DNA from: Closterium sp. Naga37s-1
Taxonomy: Eukaryota; Streptophyta; Zygnematophyceae; Desmidiales; Closteriaceae
Direction: 5' to 3'
Length of the DNA: 64,000 nucleotides
Assembly: GCA_947471745.1 (NCBI GenBank)
Contig: CANJKZ010000820.1
Coordinates: forward strand, 1,123,501 to 1,187,500
Positions 1-12,051 of the stretch are shown here, piece by piece (within the stretch, counting starts at the first letter, position 1; each line of letters begins with the position of its first letter). The translations under genes and the position numbers were made by a program. The notes under the pieces are model-generated. The model was not told where the DNA came from. It ran no database searches and saw only the letters and a list, made by a program, of their open reading frames with translations.

Positions 1-44
1 TTACATCTGTAGGTAGCAACATGGGAAATCATAGTGTACATATT

Positions 45-152
45 TGTCAGATGTTATAGTCTTAGTGATGTGTGTTATATGGGGTACAACAATTAGGGTT
101 AGATTTATGTACCCCAACCAACCTTAGTAAAATCATCATTCAGTTCTTGACA
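45..152 (+). repeat. 5' LTR of E1
   Basis: About 108 bp, TGTCAG...TTGACA. It pairs with 7007-7116 and is followed at once by the primer-binding site. It carries the family-A core GGGGTACAA...TTAGGGTT. Confidence 0.93.
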
Positions 153-194
153 TGGTATCACCTAGGTTCGGATGGGATTCCGTTCCTCCTGCTC

Positions 195-800
195 ACGTCC
201 GTAACGCCCGAGCTTGTCCCGTACCCTAGTGTTAGTCACGCTCGTACCATTCCCTAGCGCCCGCTGTGCCTGCTGGTCACGTCGCGCCCGCTTTCCCCGT
301 CGCGTCGCATCCCCCGCTGCCCGTCCCATCCGTCGTGTTGCGCCTGTCCGCCGCGTCGCCCCCGTCCCGTCTGTCCCGTCCGTCGCGCCGCCCCTGTCCG
401 CCGCGTCGAGTACGTCCCGTCCTTTGCGTCACGTCGCGTCTGTCCCGTCCCGTCTAGCCCGTCGCGCCCGTCTCGTCTAGCCCCTCGCGTCCGTCCCGTC
501 TGCCCTGTCGCGTGCGCCCTGCGTGCCCCTTCTGCAGTGCCACGCTGCGCCCGTCCCGTCCTGCCTACCGCGCAGCGCCGAGCCGCGTGCATCCCGTCTT
601 GCCTACCGTGCGGCGCCGCGCGCGTCCCGTCTTACCTGCCGCGTGCGTCCCGTCTTGCCTGCCGCTCACGTCCCGTCCTGCCCTGCACCCATCCTGTCCC
701 TTAGCACCGCGCTGCCCATCCTGCCGTATCACGCCCTACCCTGCCATTCTGCCGTGCCCTGAGCCTCACGCACTACCTGTCACGCCCTACACAGGCCCTT
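195..800 (+). repeat. GC-rich repetitive leader of E1
   Basis: Between primer site and gag lies about 0.6 kb of degenerate tandem sequence built on cgtcccgtc/cgtcgcgcc units. Reading frames stay open on both strands only because the composition is biased. The other family-A elements have a leader of this kind at the same place, each with its own unit. Confidence 0.75.
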
Positions 801-3800
801 TAGGCGTTTAGGGTTTCGGCAGCACCAATTCCCACCTCTTTGCTTCAGCTATGACGACCCCTAGGGTCTTGCACTTCGACGCCGAGGGTAGGCCGCTCGA
901 GTTCTCGGTCTGGCTCCTGCGTGCACGCCGCCTTTTAGAGAGTCAGGTTCAGGCAGATGAGTCTCTGTGGGCGCACGCTTCTGGCGACCTTCCTAAGCCC
1001 GACGACCCTGCCCCCTTAGGCGCTGACCCCAGCAGTGCAGACAGAGACCGTTATGCCCGCCAGCGTGCTGATCTGACAGCGTGGAAGTCGCGTGACGCTG
1101 CGGCCTGCATCGCCCTCAGCAGCCTCCTCCCTGAGTCTGAGGAGGCCCACTTCACTCAGGTTTGCACGGCTAGACTGCGATCAAGGTCCGCTATGCTACT
1201 CCCACCACTGTCTCTCTTGGTCGCCTGTTCATCCCATTCCTGTTTCCTGACCTCACCTCGTTTGACCTCTCTGCTGAATTGATCGCTCACCTGCGCTTGC
1301 TCGATTCTAGCTACCGCGCTGCCTGCACTGACGCACAGCTTGCACTGCTCCCTCCCCCTATGGCGATTACTATCTATTTCATCGCCACTAGCCTCCCTGA
1401 CCGCCTTGCCTCTGTTCGTGATGCGCTTCTTCTGAAGCACCCTAATGAGCTCACTATCGAGGTCCTTGAGTCTGCCCTCAAGGACGTCGAGAGCAACCTC
1501 CGTTCGGTAGCCTCCGCCTCTGGTGTTGTGCCCCTTCCACTGTTTCACAGATGCACTGTCCCTCAGCTGCCCACCTTTACTGCCTCCCTCGCCACTGCCG
1601 CTACTGACGTGACCACAGCTGCTGCTACGACATCTTTGCGGTCTAGGGGTAGGAGTGGCAGGAGGGGCAGTCAGGGTGCGGGCGGAGGCGGCGGAGGTGG
1701 CGTGGCGAGCGGTGGTGGCGGGAGTACAGAGGTTGGACGAGCCACTCGTGCAGCGACTAGTGACTCCCCTGCTGCCGCTGGTGGAGGTGACGCTCGGGTT
1801 CGTCAGGCACCTCGTGGTTCACCTACTGCAGGTGCTGGAGTGGCGGCTTGGTACCTGACTCAGCAGCAGCAGCAGCCACTCCTCTCGCAGCAGCCACAGC
1901 AGCAGCAATGGCAGCAGCAGACTCCGGGGCAGGGGTCAGGGCCGCGTCAGCCGACGCGTGGTGCCATCCACCCTCGTTCAGACAGTTGCTATCTCGTTCA
2001 GACAGGTGCTCGCCGAGGCGTCCCCTGTGGCCGCACCCACCCACCGGGTTAGTGATTTTGCAGCTCACTGACACACTTCGTGCAGCCTACGGCGTTGGCG
2101 GCCCTGCCCCTGACTGGCTTCCCCTTGTTCAGACGTACGGCCCCGCTCTGTGGGGCATGTCGGCTTATTAGTTGCTTGATCTCTTAGGAACTCCTCATGC
2201 TATGTATGATGTTGTTGACTCTAGTGCTTCTCACTCTGTTTACTCGAGTATTGTTAGCTTAGGTGCTAGTGTTGCTGAGGTGCCTGTTGGTAGTGTAGAT
2301 ACTTGTATAGACACTAGTCTAGGAGCTGCTCTGCAGGACACTTCGTGGTCTTTCACTCTGGACTACGGAGCTTCGCACGATTTCTTCCGCGACCACACGA
2401 CGCTTACTCCGCTTCCTGCGCTGGTCTTTGTAGCACTGGCTGATCCCACTTCGGGACCAGTCACTGCTCGCTACACTACTACGCTTCCTTGCCTAGCTGT
2501 TCCCTCGGGTTTCCTGACGGGCTTCCACGTCCCCTCGTTCTCCAGGAACTTGGTGGGTTTGAGGCCGCTCGTGAGTTGTCACTTGCGTGTTTGGATTGAG
2601 CCTTCTGGAAAGACTGTGGTCTGTGTAGACGTTGACACGTACGTGCCTGTGGCCACCTTTACCGCTGAGCCGGGCTCTGGTCTTTACACCCTTCACACTG
2701 GCCCCTGAGGGCAGCAGCAGCAGCAGATTCTGCTGCCCCCGACCCCTGTCACTGCCCCCCGTCAGGTTCCTGCGTCTCACCAGGTTGCCGCGTCTCCCCA
2801 GATAGCTGTGTCTGGTCAGGTTCCCGTGTCTGATCCAGTTGCTGCGTCTTGCTCCTGCCGGTCGCTTGCTCACCCCACCGTTCTGTGGCACCATCGCATG
2901 GGGCACCCGTCCGTTCCTCCTCTGTGCACTATTTCTAGTCAGCGTCTTGTCTTAGGCCTCCCGCGTGTCTTGTCATCACTGCCGCCTTCGCTTGCACCAC
3001 CTTGCGGTCCCTGCGTCGAGGGTCGGTTGCGCGCCACCCCTCACTCCTCCTCCCTTCGTCCGGCCACCGAGCCCTTCCGGACTCTCCACTTGGACGTCTG
3101 GGGCTCCGCCCCTTGCCCAGGCCCTGAGTGAGAGAGTTTCTTTTTGGTGGTCGTTGACGACTACTCTCACTACACTGTAGTGTTCTTCCTGGCGAAGAAG
3201 TCTGAGGTGACTTCTACGCTGATCCGGTGGTTACTTACCACTGCGGACACTCGGGTCGTCGTGTCAGCTGTCTACACTCCGACCGCGAGGGTGAGTTTCG
3301 CTCCGGCATTCTCGCTGGATTCTGTCGCGAGCAGGGCATCCGTCAGCCCTGGTCGCTTCCAGAGTCCCCACAACAGAATGGGGTTACTGAGCGCCGCATA
3401 GGCTTGGTCATGGAGATTGCACGCACCTCCATGATCCACGCCAGTGCGCCCCATTTTCTATGGCCCTACACGGTTTGATATGCCGCTCACCAGCTGAACC
3501 TCTGGCCATGTGTATCTCGGCCAGAGGCTTCACCGACCAGTCTTTGGACCCGGTCCCCTGGTGTTGCGTCGCGTTTTCGTGTCTTAGGCTGCTTGGCGCT
3601 TGTTCGCAACACCTCCGCGGATAAGCTCTCCCCTCGCGCCCTTCCTTGTGTCTTCCTTGGTTTCCCCGAGGACTCCTCTGACTTCACCTTTTACCACCCC
3701 CCCCCCTTCACTGGTTCTTTGAGTTCCGCAATGTTCGTTTTGTCGAGTCACTCCCCTACTACACCCAGTACCCCTGTCAAGGTCTCCCAGTTCCTCCTCC

Positions 3801-4369
3801 CCCTCTCTTCCTGACTCCCGCTCCCCCTCCTGCCCCTCTGGTACAGCCCCCCCTCGGTCCAACCCTGTCAAGTGTGTCACACGCTACCCCCCCCTTCGGT
3901 AGCCCCTCAGGTGCCGTCCCCTTCCCCAGAGTCCTCCTGACAGCCTAGTGCAGATCCTGCGGGAGCAGGCTTGTGTCGAGGACCCTAGGGGTACTACCTC
4001 TGGAGGTGTTGGAGTTGGAGCTGAGACTGTGCCTGCACGAGGCCCTGGTGCTGGGGGTGCTGGAGTTGGAGCTGAGCCTGTGTTTGTGGGAGGTTCTAGT
4101 CTTCGGGGAGCTGGTGTTGGTCGAGCTCTCCCTGGGGGTGCGGGTGCGCCCTCTATGGGACCTGGAGAGTCTGGGACTGGCCGCGTTGCTGCTGGTGGTG
4201 CTGGCTCTGGGGGTGGCACGACTGGTGCTTTGGAGAGTGGTCCTGGGGCTACCACCACCCGGGGCACTACTCCTCCCCCCCACCCCTAACCGACCCGGCA
4301 CCAGGCCCGTCTTCGCAGTGTACGTGAGGAGCAGCTGGAGTTGGAGCGAGAGGGGCTAGAGTTGGAGCG

Positions 4370-4640
4370 GCAGTAGCTGGAGCTACAGCAGCAGGCGCAG
4401 CAGCCGCAGCTGCAGGAGCAGTTGGAGCAGCAGCAGCCGCAGCTGGAGGAGCCGCATCCGCCGCAGCTGCAGGAGCAGTTGGAGCAGCAGCAGCCGCAGC
4501 TGGAGGAGTCGCATCCGCCGCAGCAGGAGCAGCAGCAGCAGCAGCCGCCGCCGCATCAGGAGCAGTAGCAGCAGCCTCCACAGCAGGAGCAGCAGCAGCA
4601 GCTGCCACAGCCGCTACAGCAGCAGCAGCTGCCACCTCCG
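4370..4640 (+). repeat. GCAGCA/GCAGCC trinucleotide-type repeat in E1
   Basis: Imperfect CAG/CCG trinucleotide and longer tandem units (cagcagccgcagctggagga recurs) between the integrase and RT parts of E1. Other family-A elements have a low-complexity spacer at the same point in pol. Confidence 0.8.
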
Positions 4641-7006
4641 CCTCCTGTCTCTGGCCTTCGGGCCCTCGGTCTCCCCTCTCCCTCTCCTCCCCCCTCTCCC
4701 TCTCCTCCTGTCTACGGTCCCACGTTTCCTCCTCTTGACCCCACCCCAGCTGTTTTCCCCCGTTCTTAGCCTCCGTTGTCCCCTCCTCTTTCTCACGCTC
4801 GGACTTCTCGCTGTCCTCGTGCTCGTCCCTCGTCCCCTGTCCCTGTCACTGACCTTCGTACTGTCTTGTTCCTCCTAGTCCGCCTCGTTCGTCGCCGTCT
4901 TTGCTTCCTTCTCCTCCTGAGTCGGCCCTCACTGCTTCCCTCTCTACTCCTGTCACTGACTACTGCCGCATGTACCGGCCTGTTCTCTCTCATGTTCTCG
5001 TCTCTCTTATTACGGACCCTTGTGCCTCTCTTCCTCTGTCTCCGCCCTTACTGCCGTAGTTACTGAGTTCGCCGCTACTCGCCGCCTTGACTCGTGGCTG
5101 CTCCTCCTACCAGTCCTCTGGCCATCGGGGGTGAGTCTGCCCTTGGCTGTGATGTCCTAGAGGAAAGGCAGTTTGAGTTGGAGTTCCTGGCATCCACTTC
5201 CCCTCATCTCTGTGCCATGCTACTCGCCCCTGAGGGAGACCCCAACGCTCTTGACATACTGACTCCTCGCACTTACGCCGAGGAAGTGTCACGGCCTTGG
5301 GCCTCTTAGTGGAGAGCTGCCATGGATGCAGAGATGGCCACCCACAGATCCACAGGCACCTACGTCGACAAGGTTCCCCCCCTGGGGTGAACGTAGTCGA
5401 TGGCATGTGGATCTTTAGGGTGAAGCGGCCACCGGGATCTCCTCAGGTGTTCAAGGCGCGCTATGTGGCCAAAGGTTTTAGTCAGCGTGAAGGAGTTGAT
5501 TTCTTTCAAACCTTCGCGTCTACCCCAAAGATGACCACTCTTCCGGTGTTACTGCATGTAGCAGCACAGAGAGACTACGAGCTACACTCTCGACTTCTCC
5601 ACTGCCTTCCTTCAGGGTAGTCTACACGAGGAGGTCTGATTGCGTCGTCCCTCTGCCTTTACTAGCACTTTCCTCTTGGGACCCAGTGGAGGCTGAGGCG
5701 ACTGGTCTAGGCTCCTCGTGAGTGGCACGACACCCTTCGTTCTACCTTGTCTCACCTTGGTTTCCAGCCGTCTTCTTCCGACCCGTCGTTGTTTGTTCGT
5801 CATGGCTCCACACCGTTCTTTGTACTACTCTACGTTGACGACCTGCTTTTCGCCACTGCTGACAGGGTTGCTTTGGGTGACGTGAAGTGCGAACTGCAGA
5901 AAAGACACACGTGCACTGACCTTGGTAAGTTGCGCCACTACCTTGGCCTGCAAATCACCAGGGACAGAGCCACTCGCACTATTACTCTCTCACAGTCACA
6001 CATGGTGCAGCAGGTCCTTCAACGGTTCGAGCTTCAGCACTCCACAGTACAGTGCACACCTCTTGCTGTTGACCACAGACTCACTGGACCCTTTTTAGTC
6101 GAGCCGTTTGAGCCTAGTGGTCCCTACGCATAGCTTGTGGGCTGCCTCATGTACCTGATGACTTGTACTCGCCCGGACCTCGCCTTCCCTCTCAGCATCC
6201 TTGCTCGCTTTGTTGCGCCAGGGAGACACCGTCGTGTTCACTGGACAGCTGTTGTGAGGGTGGCGAAGTACCTAGCGATGACATCACGCGTGGGGCTGGT
6301 TCTTGGAGGGAGACAATCTGTCGTACTTACTGGACACTGTGACTGTTCTTACGCTGACGACGCTGAGACTCACAGGTCTACTCAGGGGTATTGCTTCAGC
6401 CTGGGCTTTGGGGCTGTTTCGTGGAGGTCCACACGTTCCTCCTCTGTCTCAACCTCTACCGCTGAGGGTGAGATCTACGCTGGAGCCATGGCTGCACAGG
6501 AGCTGCGTTGGTTGACTTTTTTGCTCACCGACCTTGGTGAGCGGCCGAGCTCTGCACCGACCTTGTTCACTGACAACAAGGCGTCGATTCTCCTCTGTCG
6601 AGAGCCGCGACTGGAGAGCAAAGTGAAGCACATCAATGTCAGGTAATCTCTTCTACGAGAGTTGTAGAGGCGTGGCCAGGCTCGCTTCGACTTTGTGGAG
6701 TCCGAGGCCAACACTGCAGACATCTTCACCAAGGCCCTTCCACCTTGTGACCACCAGAGGTGTTTTGTGCAGTTAGGTCTCGTTGATACAGGTTCTCGCC
6801 TTGCGTAGTCTTGAGTTCTTTGCTTGCTTTGTTTGTACACTTTATATATACCTCTGTGGACTCTTGAACTAGCCTTGTGGCTCTTTTGCTTGTGCTTAGA
6901 GTGTGTGGTGACATTGTGATCCACCCTAAGCTTTGTTGCTTTGTGACTGGTCCTGTGACCGTACGTTGTTGGTCTTGCTTGACACCCCTCACTTAGGCTA
7001 TGGGGC

Positions 7007-7116
7007 TGTATCAGATGTTTTAGTCTTAGTGATGCGTGTCATATGGCGTACAACAGTTAGGGTTAGGTTTATGTACCCCAACCAACCTTGGTAAAATCAT
7101 CATTCAGTTCTTGAAA
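7007..7116 (+). repeat. 3' LTR of E1
   Basis: About 110 bp, matching 45-152 with roughly ten differences by eye. The purine tract lies just upstream, and the target duplication ATATT follows at 7117-7121. Confidence 0.92.
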
Positions 7117-7229
7117 ATATTTGACTTATACTTTCGGAAGTCTAGGCTCGGTCCGATGACCTTGCACCCCGATCGTAACTCGCGGCGCCTTTGGAATGGA
7201 CAACCTTGGACCAACACCCAAGCTCATAT

Positions 7230-7356
7230 TGCCGAACTCATATGCTATAGTCTGTGTAGGCTGTAGTGGGGTAGACAATATGGGGTACAACACTTTTAGG
7301 TTTTCCTACTTGTACTTACCTGCTTGCTAGTTCATTCATTCCTCATTTTCTTCACA
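7230..7356 (+). repeat. 5' LTR of E2
   Basis: 127 bp, pairs with 11535-11661 and ends TTCACA next to the primer site. It contains the family-A core TAGTGGGGTAGAC...GGGGTACAAC. Confidence 0.95.
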
Positions 7357-7439
7357 TGGTATAGAGCAAGTTCCCTAGTGGGAACTTTTCCTAGGGCCCA
7401 CCACTGAAAATCGAGCATTTTTTTTCCTGCCCTGAGATC

Positions 7440-8060
7440 GAGTCGCCCCTGACCGAGGCGCGCCCTGTGTGCCGCCCTCCCCTTAGCGACTCGTCGCGCC
7501 GCCCTTAGCGGCTCCCCCCCCCTCCCCCTCTCACGGCCCCTCGCGACCCCGTCGCCGCCCCCTAGCGGCCCGTCGCGCCGCCCTGAGCGGCCCGTCGCGC
7601 CGCCCTTAGCGGCCCCTTGCGCCCCCACCTACACGGCCCCGTCGCCGCCCTCTCGCGGCCCCGTCGCCGCCGTTTGCGGCCCCGCCGCCACCCTTAGCGG
7701 CCGCGTCGCCACCTGTCGCGGCCCTGCAGCCGCTCCTCGCGGCCTCGTCGCCGCCCTCCCGCGGCCCCAGTGCCGCCATCTCGCGGCCGCGTCGCCGCCC
7801 TCTTGCGGCCTCGTCGCCGCCCTTAGCGGCCCCGTCGTCGCCCCTTACGGCCCCGTCGCCGCCCCTTTCGGCCCCTCCCCGGCCCCTTCACCGCCGAGCC
7901 GCCGAGCCGCCAAGCAGCCGAGCCGCCGAGCCGCCGAGCCGCCGAACCGCCGAGCCGCCGAGCCGCCGAGCCGCCGAGACCGCCGTCGAGCCGCCACTAC
8001 CGAGCCGCTGCCGCCGAGCCGCCGCCGAACTGCCGCCGCCGTCGAGCCGCTACTGCCACT
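7440..8060 (+). repeat. GC-rich tandem leader of E2
   Basis: About 24-bp units of the type gcggccccgtcgccgccct, followed by a run of gccgagccgcc 9- to 11-mers. On the opposite strand, the same unit appears in the leaders of E3 (20750-21420) and E5 (46690-47210), so these three are close relatives. Confidence 0.85.
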
Positions 8061-11000
8061 GTCGAGCCGCTGCCACCGCAGTTGCAGCCCTGTTCCTACC
8101 GGCGCGCCCCGGCCCTACCCACCCGTACTGGTGAGAGCACTCCCTGCTAGACCGCTGCTGTCATGGCTACCCCCAGTGTCCTTACCTTTGATGCTGAGGG
8201 TCGTGCTGTTGACTTCGAGGTCTGGGTCGATGACCTACAGCTCTTCCTACAGTGCGATAGGGCAGACGGACTCTCCCTGTTTGATCTCATCTCTGGTGCC
8301 TCTCCTGCCCCGCCTGCTGATGCTGACAGCACTGTTCGCTCACAGTGGGCCACACGCGATGCTGCTGCCCGTCTTGCTGTGCGTCGCCACTTACCGACCG
8401 CTGAGCGTGCGCACTTCAGTCAGTACAAGAGTGCGAAGAACTTGTATGACGCTGTAGTTGCACGCTACTCTTCCCCTGCCACTGCTGCTCTTAGCCGCCT
8501 CATACTGCCGTACCTGTTCCCTGACCTTGCTGCCTTTCCCACAGTCGCTGACCTCATTACGCACCTTCGCACTAGTGACACTCGCTACCGCGCTGCGCTT
8601 CCTGCTGAGTTCTGTGCCAAGAACCCTCCCCCCATGTACATCACCCTCTACTACATAGTCACACAGCTCCCTGACTCCCTTCGCTTAGTCAGGGACCACT
8701 TCCTCTCAGTTTGCCCCACCACACTCACCGTTGACCTCTTGGAGGAGCGCCTCCTGGCAGCAGAGAAGAGCATAGTCGCTGTAGGAGCCTCTCGTGGTGA
8801 CCCTCGTACCCCCGTCTTTGAGGGGTGTTCCCCCTCCCCCCTCTTGCCCTCTGTTGCCTCTGCTGCTGCGGCCGACCTCGTTGGCTTCGAGTCGGTCGGA
8901 GCTGCGTCTGCCCCTAGCGGGATACGCCGCACCGGCAAGGGCAAGGGGGGCAAGGGCGCTGGAGGAGCTGGCGGGGGCAGTGGAGGTGGCGGTGGAGGCA
9001 GTGGAGGGGGTGGGGGTGGTGGTGGGAGTGGTGGCGGGGGTGGAGGTGTCGGTGGCAGCAGTGGAGGCGGAGGAGGCGGCGGCGGTGGCGGTGGGAGCGG
9101 AGGAGGCGGAGGTGGTGGAGACGGCGGCGGCGGCAGCGGTGGAGCTGGTCGCGGCTCTGCGCAGAGGAGTGGCTCCGGTGGTGGTCCGCGCCAGCTGCAG
9201 CAGCGCACTCGTGAGACCCCGTCCCCCCAGCAGCTTCGTGAGTGGTACGCTAGGCGTCAGCGGGGTGGGGGTACTGGTCCCTGTACCTACGTCCTCCCTA
9301 CCGGCGACCGCGCTGGTGAGCAGTGCGGGGGCTCGCACTCCACCCAGCGCTGCTTCGGCCGCCTGACGGACGCTTGGCGTCACCAGTTCCCTGACGCCAC
9401 TGAGATCCCTCGCTGGGGAGAGCTGTCTAGGGCGGGGGTTGCTATCTTTGATCTTGACTATGATGCTATTCTTGCTGCCATGTATGCTGTGTCTACTAGT
9501 GATGAGGGTGACTGTTACTTGTGTGTTCCGCCTGACCCGGGCATTGGGACTGCTGCTCCAGGTGCTGGTGAGGCTGCTGCTCTAGGTGCTGGTGAGGCTA
9601 CTGCTCTAGGTGCTAGTGAGTCTGCTGCCCCAGGTGCTGGTGAGTCTGCTCTCTCAGGTACCACGTCGGCTCAGGCCTCCCACACCTTCACCCTTGACTC
9701 GGGTGCTTCCCGCTCCTTCTTTCGAGACCGCACCACACTCACGCCGCTTACTCGGCCAGTGGCGGTCTCCTTGGCAGACCCCTCCGGGGGTCCTGTCCTT
9801 GCCCACTTCTCCACTGTCTTACCGTGTCCGGCGGCCCCCTCTGGCACCCTGTCAGGTCTTTACCTCCCCTCGTTCTCTACGAACTTGGTGAGTGGTGCAG
9901 ATCTACAGGATGGGGGGGTTCACGAGTTCACTCCTGCGAGTCAGCGAGTGACCCACTGCACGTGTGCTAGGACGGGCCGACACTTGGCCACGTTTACCCG
10001 TCGACCGGGGTCGACCCTGTACACACTGACTACTGAGTCTCCTCCGGTTGCTGAGTTTGGTCAGGTAGCTGCGTCGAGTCAGGTGTTTGCTGCAGCGTCC
10101 AGCTCTGGTCCTGAGTCTGCTCCCTGCTCGAATCGTCTCCTGTCCCACCAGACTCTCCTTTGGCCCCACCGCCTTGGTCACCCCTCCCTGCCTCGTCTCC
10201 GAGGCATGGCCTCCCGTGTCCTTGTCTCTGGTCTCCCCCGGTCCCTCCCTCCCCTCCCTCCGGGGCCTGCCCCTACCTGCGTTCCCTGTGTCGAGGGGCG
10301 GCAGCGCGCCGCCCCTCACTCCTCCGAGTTTCCTCCGACAGAGGCTCCGCTGCAGACTCTTCACATGGACGTGTGGGGCCCCGCCCGCGTCCGTGGCCAG
10401 GGTCACGAGCGTTGCTTCCTGTTGGTGGTTGACGACTACTCGTGTTACACCACAGTGTTCCCCTTGCGCAGCAAAGGTGACGTCACTGAGGTGTTGATCG
10501 ACTGGATCCGCGCAGCTCGTCTCCAGCTCAGAGAGAGTTTCGGCTCGGACCTTCCTGTTCTGCGTCTGCACTCTGACAGAGGCGGGGAGTTTTCCTCTGC
10601 CCTTCTGGGAGCCTTCTGTCGTGCACAGGGCATCCGCCAGACCTTCACGCTTCCGGCCTCTCTACAGCAAAATGGGATTGCTGAGCGCCGCATTGGCATG
10701 GTCATGGACGTCGCTCGTACGTCCATGATCCATGCGGCTGCTCCCCATTTTCTGTGGCCGTTTGCGGTTCAGTACGCAGCGCATCAGATCAACCTTCAGC
10801 CCCGGGTCGGGCATGGGGCTAGTGCTTGGAGGGCGACGTTCAGTGGTCCTCACAGGTCACGCAGACGCTTCTTGGGCTGACGACCAGGCTACGCAGCGGT
10901 CGTCACAGGGTTACACCTTCAGCCTTGGTTCCGGCTCTGTTTCGTGGCGGTCTACCTGCTCGTCTTCTGTTTTCGGCTCCAGCTGTGAGGCTGAGATCTA

Positions 11001-11534
11001 CGCGGGGGCCATGGCTGCACAGGAGCTACGCTGGCTCACCTACCTGCTGACTGACCTAGGAGAGCCGCCTCGTTCTCCTCCAGTTCTGTACGTAGACAAC
11101 AAGGCCATGCTGGCCTTGTGTCGGGAGCACAGACTGGAGCACACAACGAAGCACATTGCTCTTCGCTACTTCCTTGCTCGTGAGCTGCAGCAGCGTGGTC
11201 AGCTGCGCCTTGCTTACGTGGCCTCTGAGGCCAACACTGCTGATATCTTTACCAAGGCACTTCCGCCTTGTGATCATCAGCGCTTCTGTACGATGCTAGG
11301 TCTTGTGCCTACTTGGCCTCACTTGCTCACTTCTTGACCTTGCTTGTACTGTGATCTTTCTATACCTGCACTTGCTTGTTTACCTTTATATATGATCTTG
11401 CATGTGAACTGGCCTTGTGGCCTTGAACTTGTGCTCGGAATGTGTGGTGACGTTGTGATCCACCCTGAGCTTGCTTTGCTTTGCTTGACTGGTCTTGTGA
11501 CCTCTTGTTCTCCCCCACTTTGCCTATGGGGATG

Positions 11535-11661
11535 TGTCGAACTCATATGCTATAGTCTGTGTAGGCTGTAGTGGGGTAGACAATATGGGGTACAACACTT
11601 TTAGGTTTTCCTACTTGTACCCACCTGCTTGCTAGTTCATTCATTCCTCATTTTCTTCACA
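11535..11661 (+). repeat. 3' LTR of E2
   Basis: 127 bp, 3 differences by eye from 7230-7356, followed by target duplication CATAT. Confidence 0.95.
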
Positions 11662-11739
11662 CATATTTCAATGAATGTCTCAACCCAACGGGGTCTGACA
11701 GTGGTCGACGGAGCGTCGACTACCGTCGACCTGACCGAC

Positions 11740-11878
11740 GGGCAGAAAAAAACTAAAACCCCATCGGATGGCATGCCATCCGAGGGAGGCATCAACCCTA
11801 AATCCATTCCTCCCTGGGTTTAGGGTTGATGCCTCCCTGACCGGATGCATGCCCGAATGGGTTTTATTTTTTTTGCCC
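11740..11878. repeat. Palindromic mini-element, copy 1
   Basis: Long imperfect palindrome. The left arm runs gggcagaaaaaaactaaaac then ggatggcatgccatccgagg then catcaaccctaaa. The right arm is its reverse complement and ends ttttttttgccc. A related, better-preserved copy lies at 13631-13760. No open frame and no clear target duplication, so it may be a foldback/MITE-type DNA element. Confidence 0.7.
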
Positions 11879-11927
11879 GCGGGCAGCGAGCTCCTCCGGG
11901 CGGACTCGCTTGTCGGCTGAGCTATAT

Positions 11928-12051
11928 TGTAAGGTCCCCACTTAGCAAGGTGCCTCGCTCTGTCGATTATGGGCTTCATCGTTTGCTCTGGATTCTATTC
12001 CCATTCTCGTTATTCACTTTTGCGCACTCTATTTGTTGACAACTCATAACA
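11928..12051 (+). repeat. Possible solo LTR relic, gypsy type
   Basis: Starts TGTAAGG and ends ctcataaca. Its last part (ctcgttattc, gcgcactct, acaactcataaca) matches the end of the gypsy LTR at 34962-35268. No target duplication found, and the first half is not alignable by eye. Confidence 0.5.

Larger units (their letters stand above)
45..7116 (+). mobile_element. E1: Ty1/copia LTR retrotransposon, old and badly decayed
   Basis: Bounded by short LTRs (45-152 and 7007-7116) and flanked by the same 5-bp target duplication, ATATT (40-44 and 7117-7121). A TGGTATCA primer site matching the initiator-Met tRNA type starts at 153, and a purine tract (tatggggc) precedes the 3' LTR. Parts in copia order: gag about 850-2050, protease about 2350 (LDYGAS), integrase about 2870-3580 (HHCC zinc region, DVWG, SDREGEF), RT about 5400-6130 (YVDD at about 5831) and RNase H about 6290-6760. 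The order protease-integrase-RT-RNase H defines copia. By eye the LTRs differ at nearly a tenth of positions and pol is broken a dozen or more times, so this is an old fossil. Family A. Confidence 0.93.
7230..11661 (+). mobile_element. E2: Ty1/copia element, internally reduced, family A
   Basis: LTRs of 127 bp (7230-7356, 11535-11661) differ at 3 positions by eye, and perfect CATAT target duplications lie at 7225-7229 and 11662-11666. A TGGTATAGAGCA primer site starts at 7357, and the purine tract is tgcctatggggatg. Parts: GC-rich leader about 7440-8060, gag from about 8163 with a glycine-rich tract (about 8975-9150) and an odd zinc knuckle (9292-9353), protease about 9690 (LDSGAS), integrase about 10150-10800 (HRLGHP, MDVWG, HSDRGGEF, NGIAERR) and RNase H about 10840-11330. 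RT is not recognisable, so the copy is non-autonomous. About two breaks. Fairly recent by LTR identity. Confidence 0.95.
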
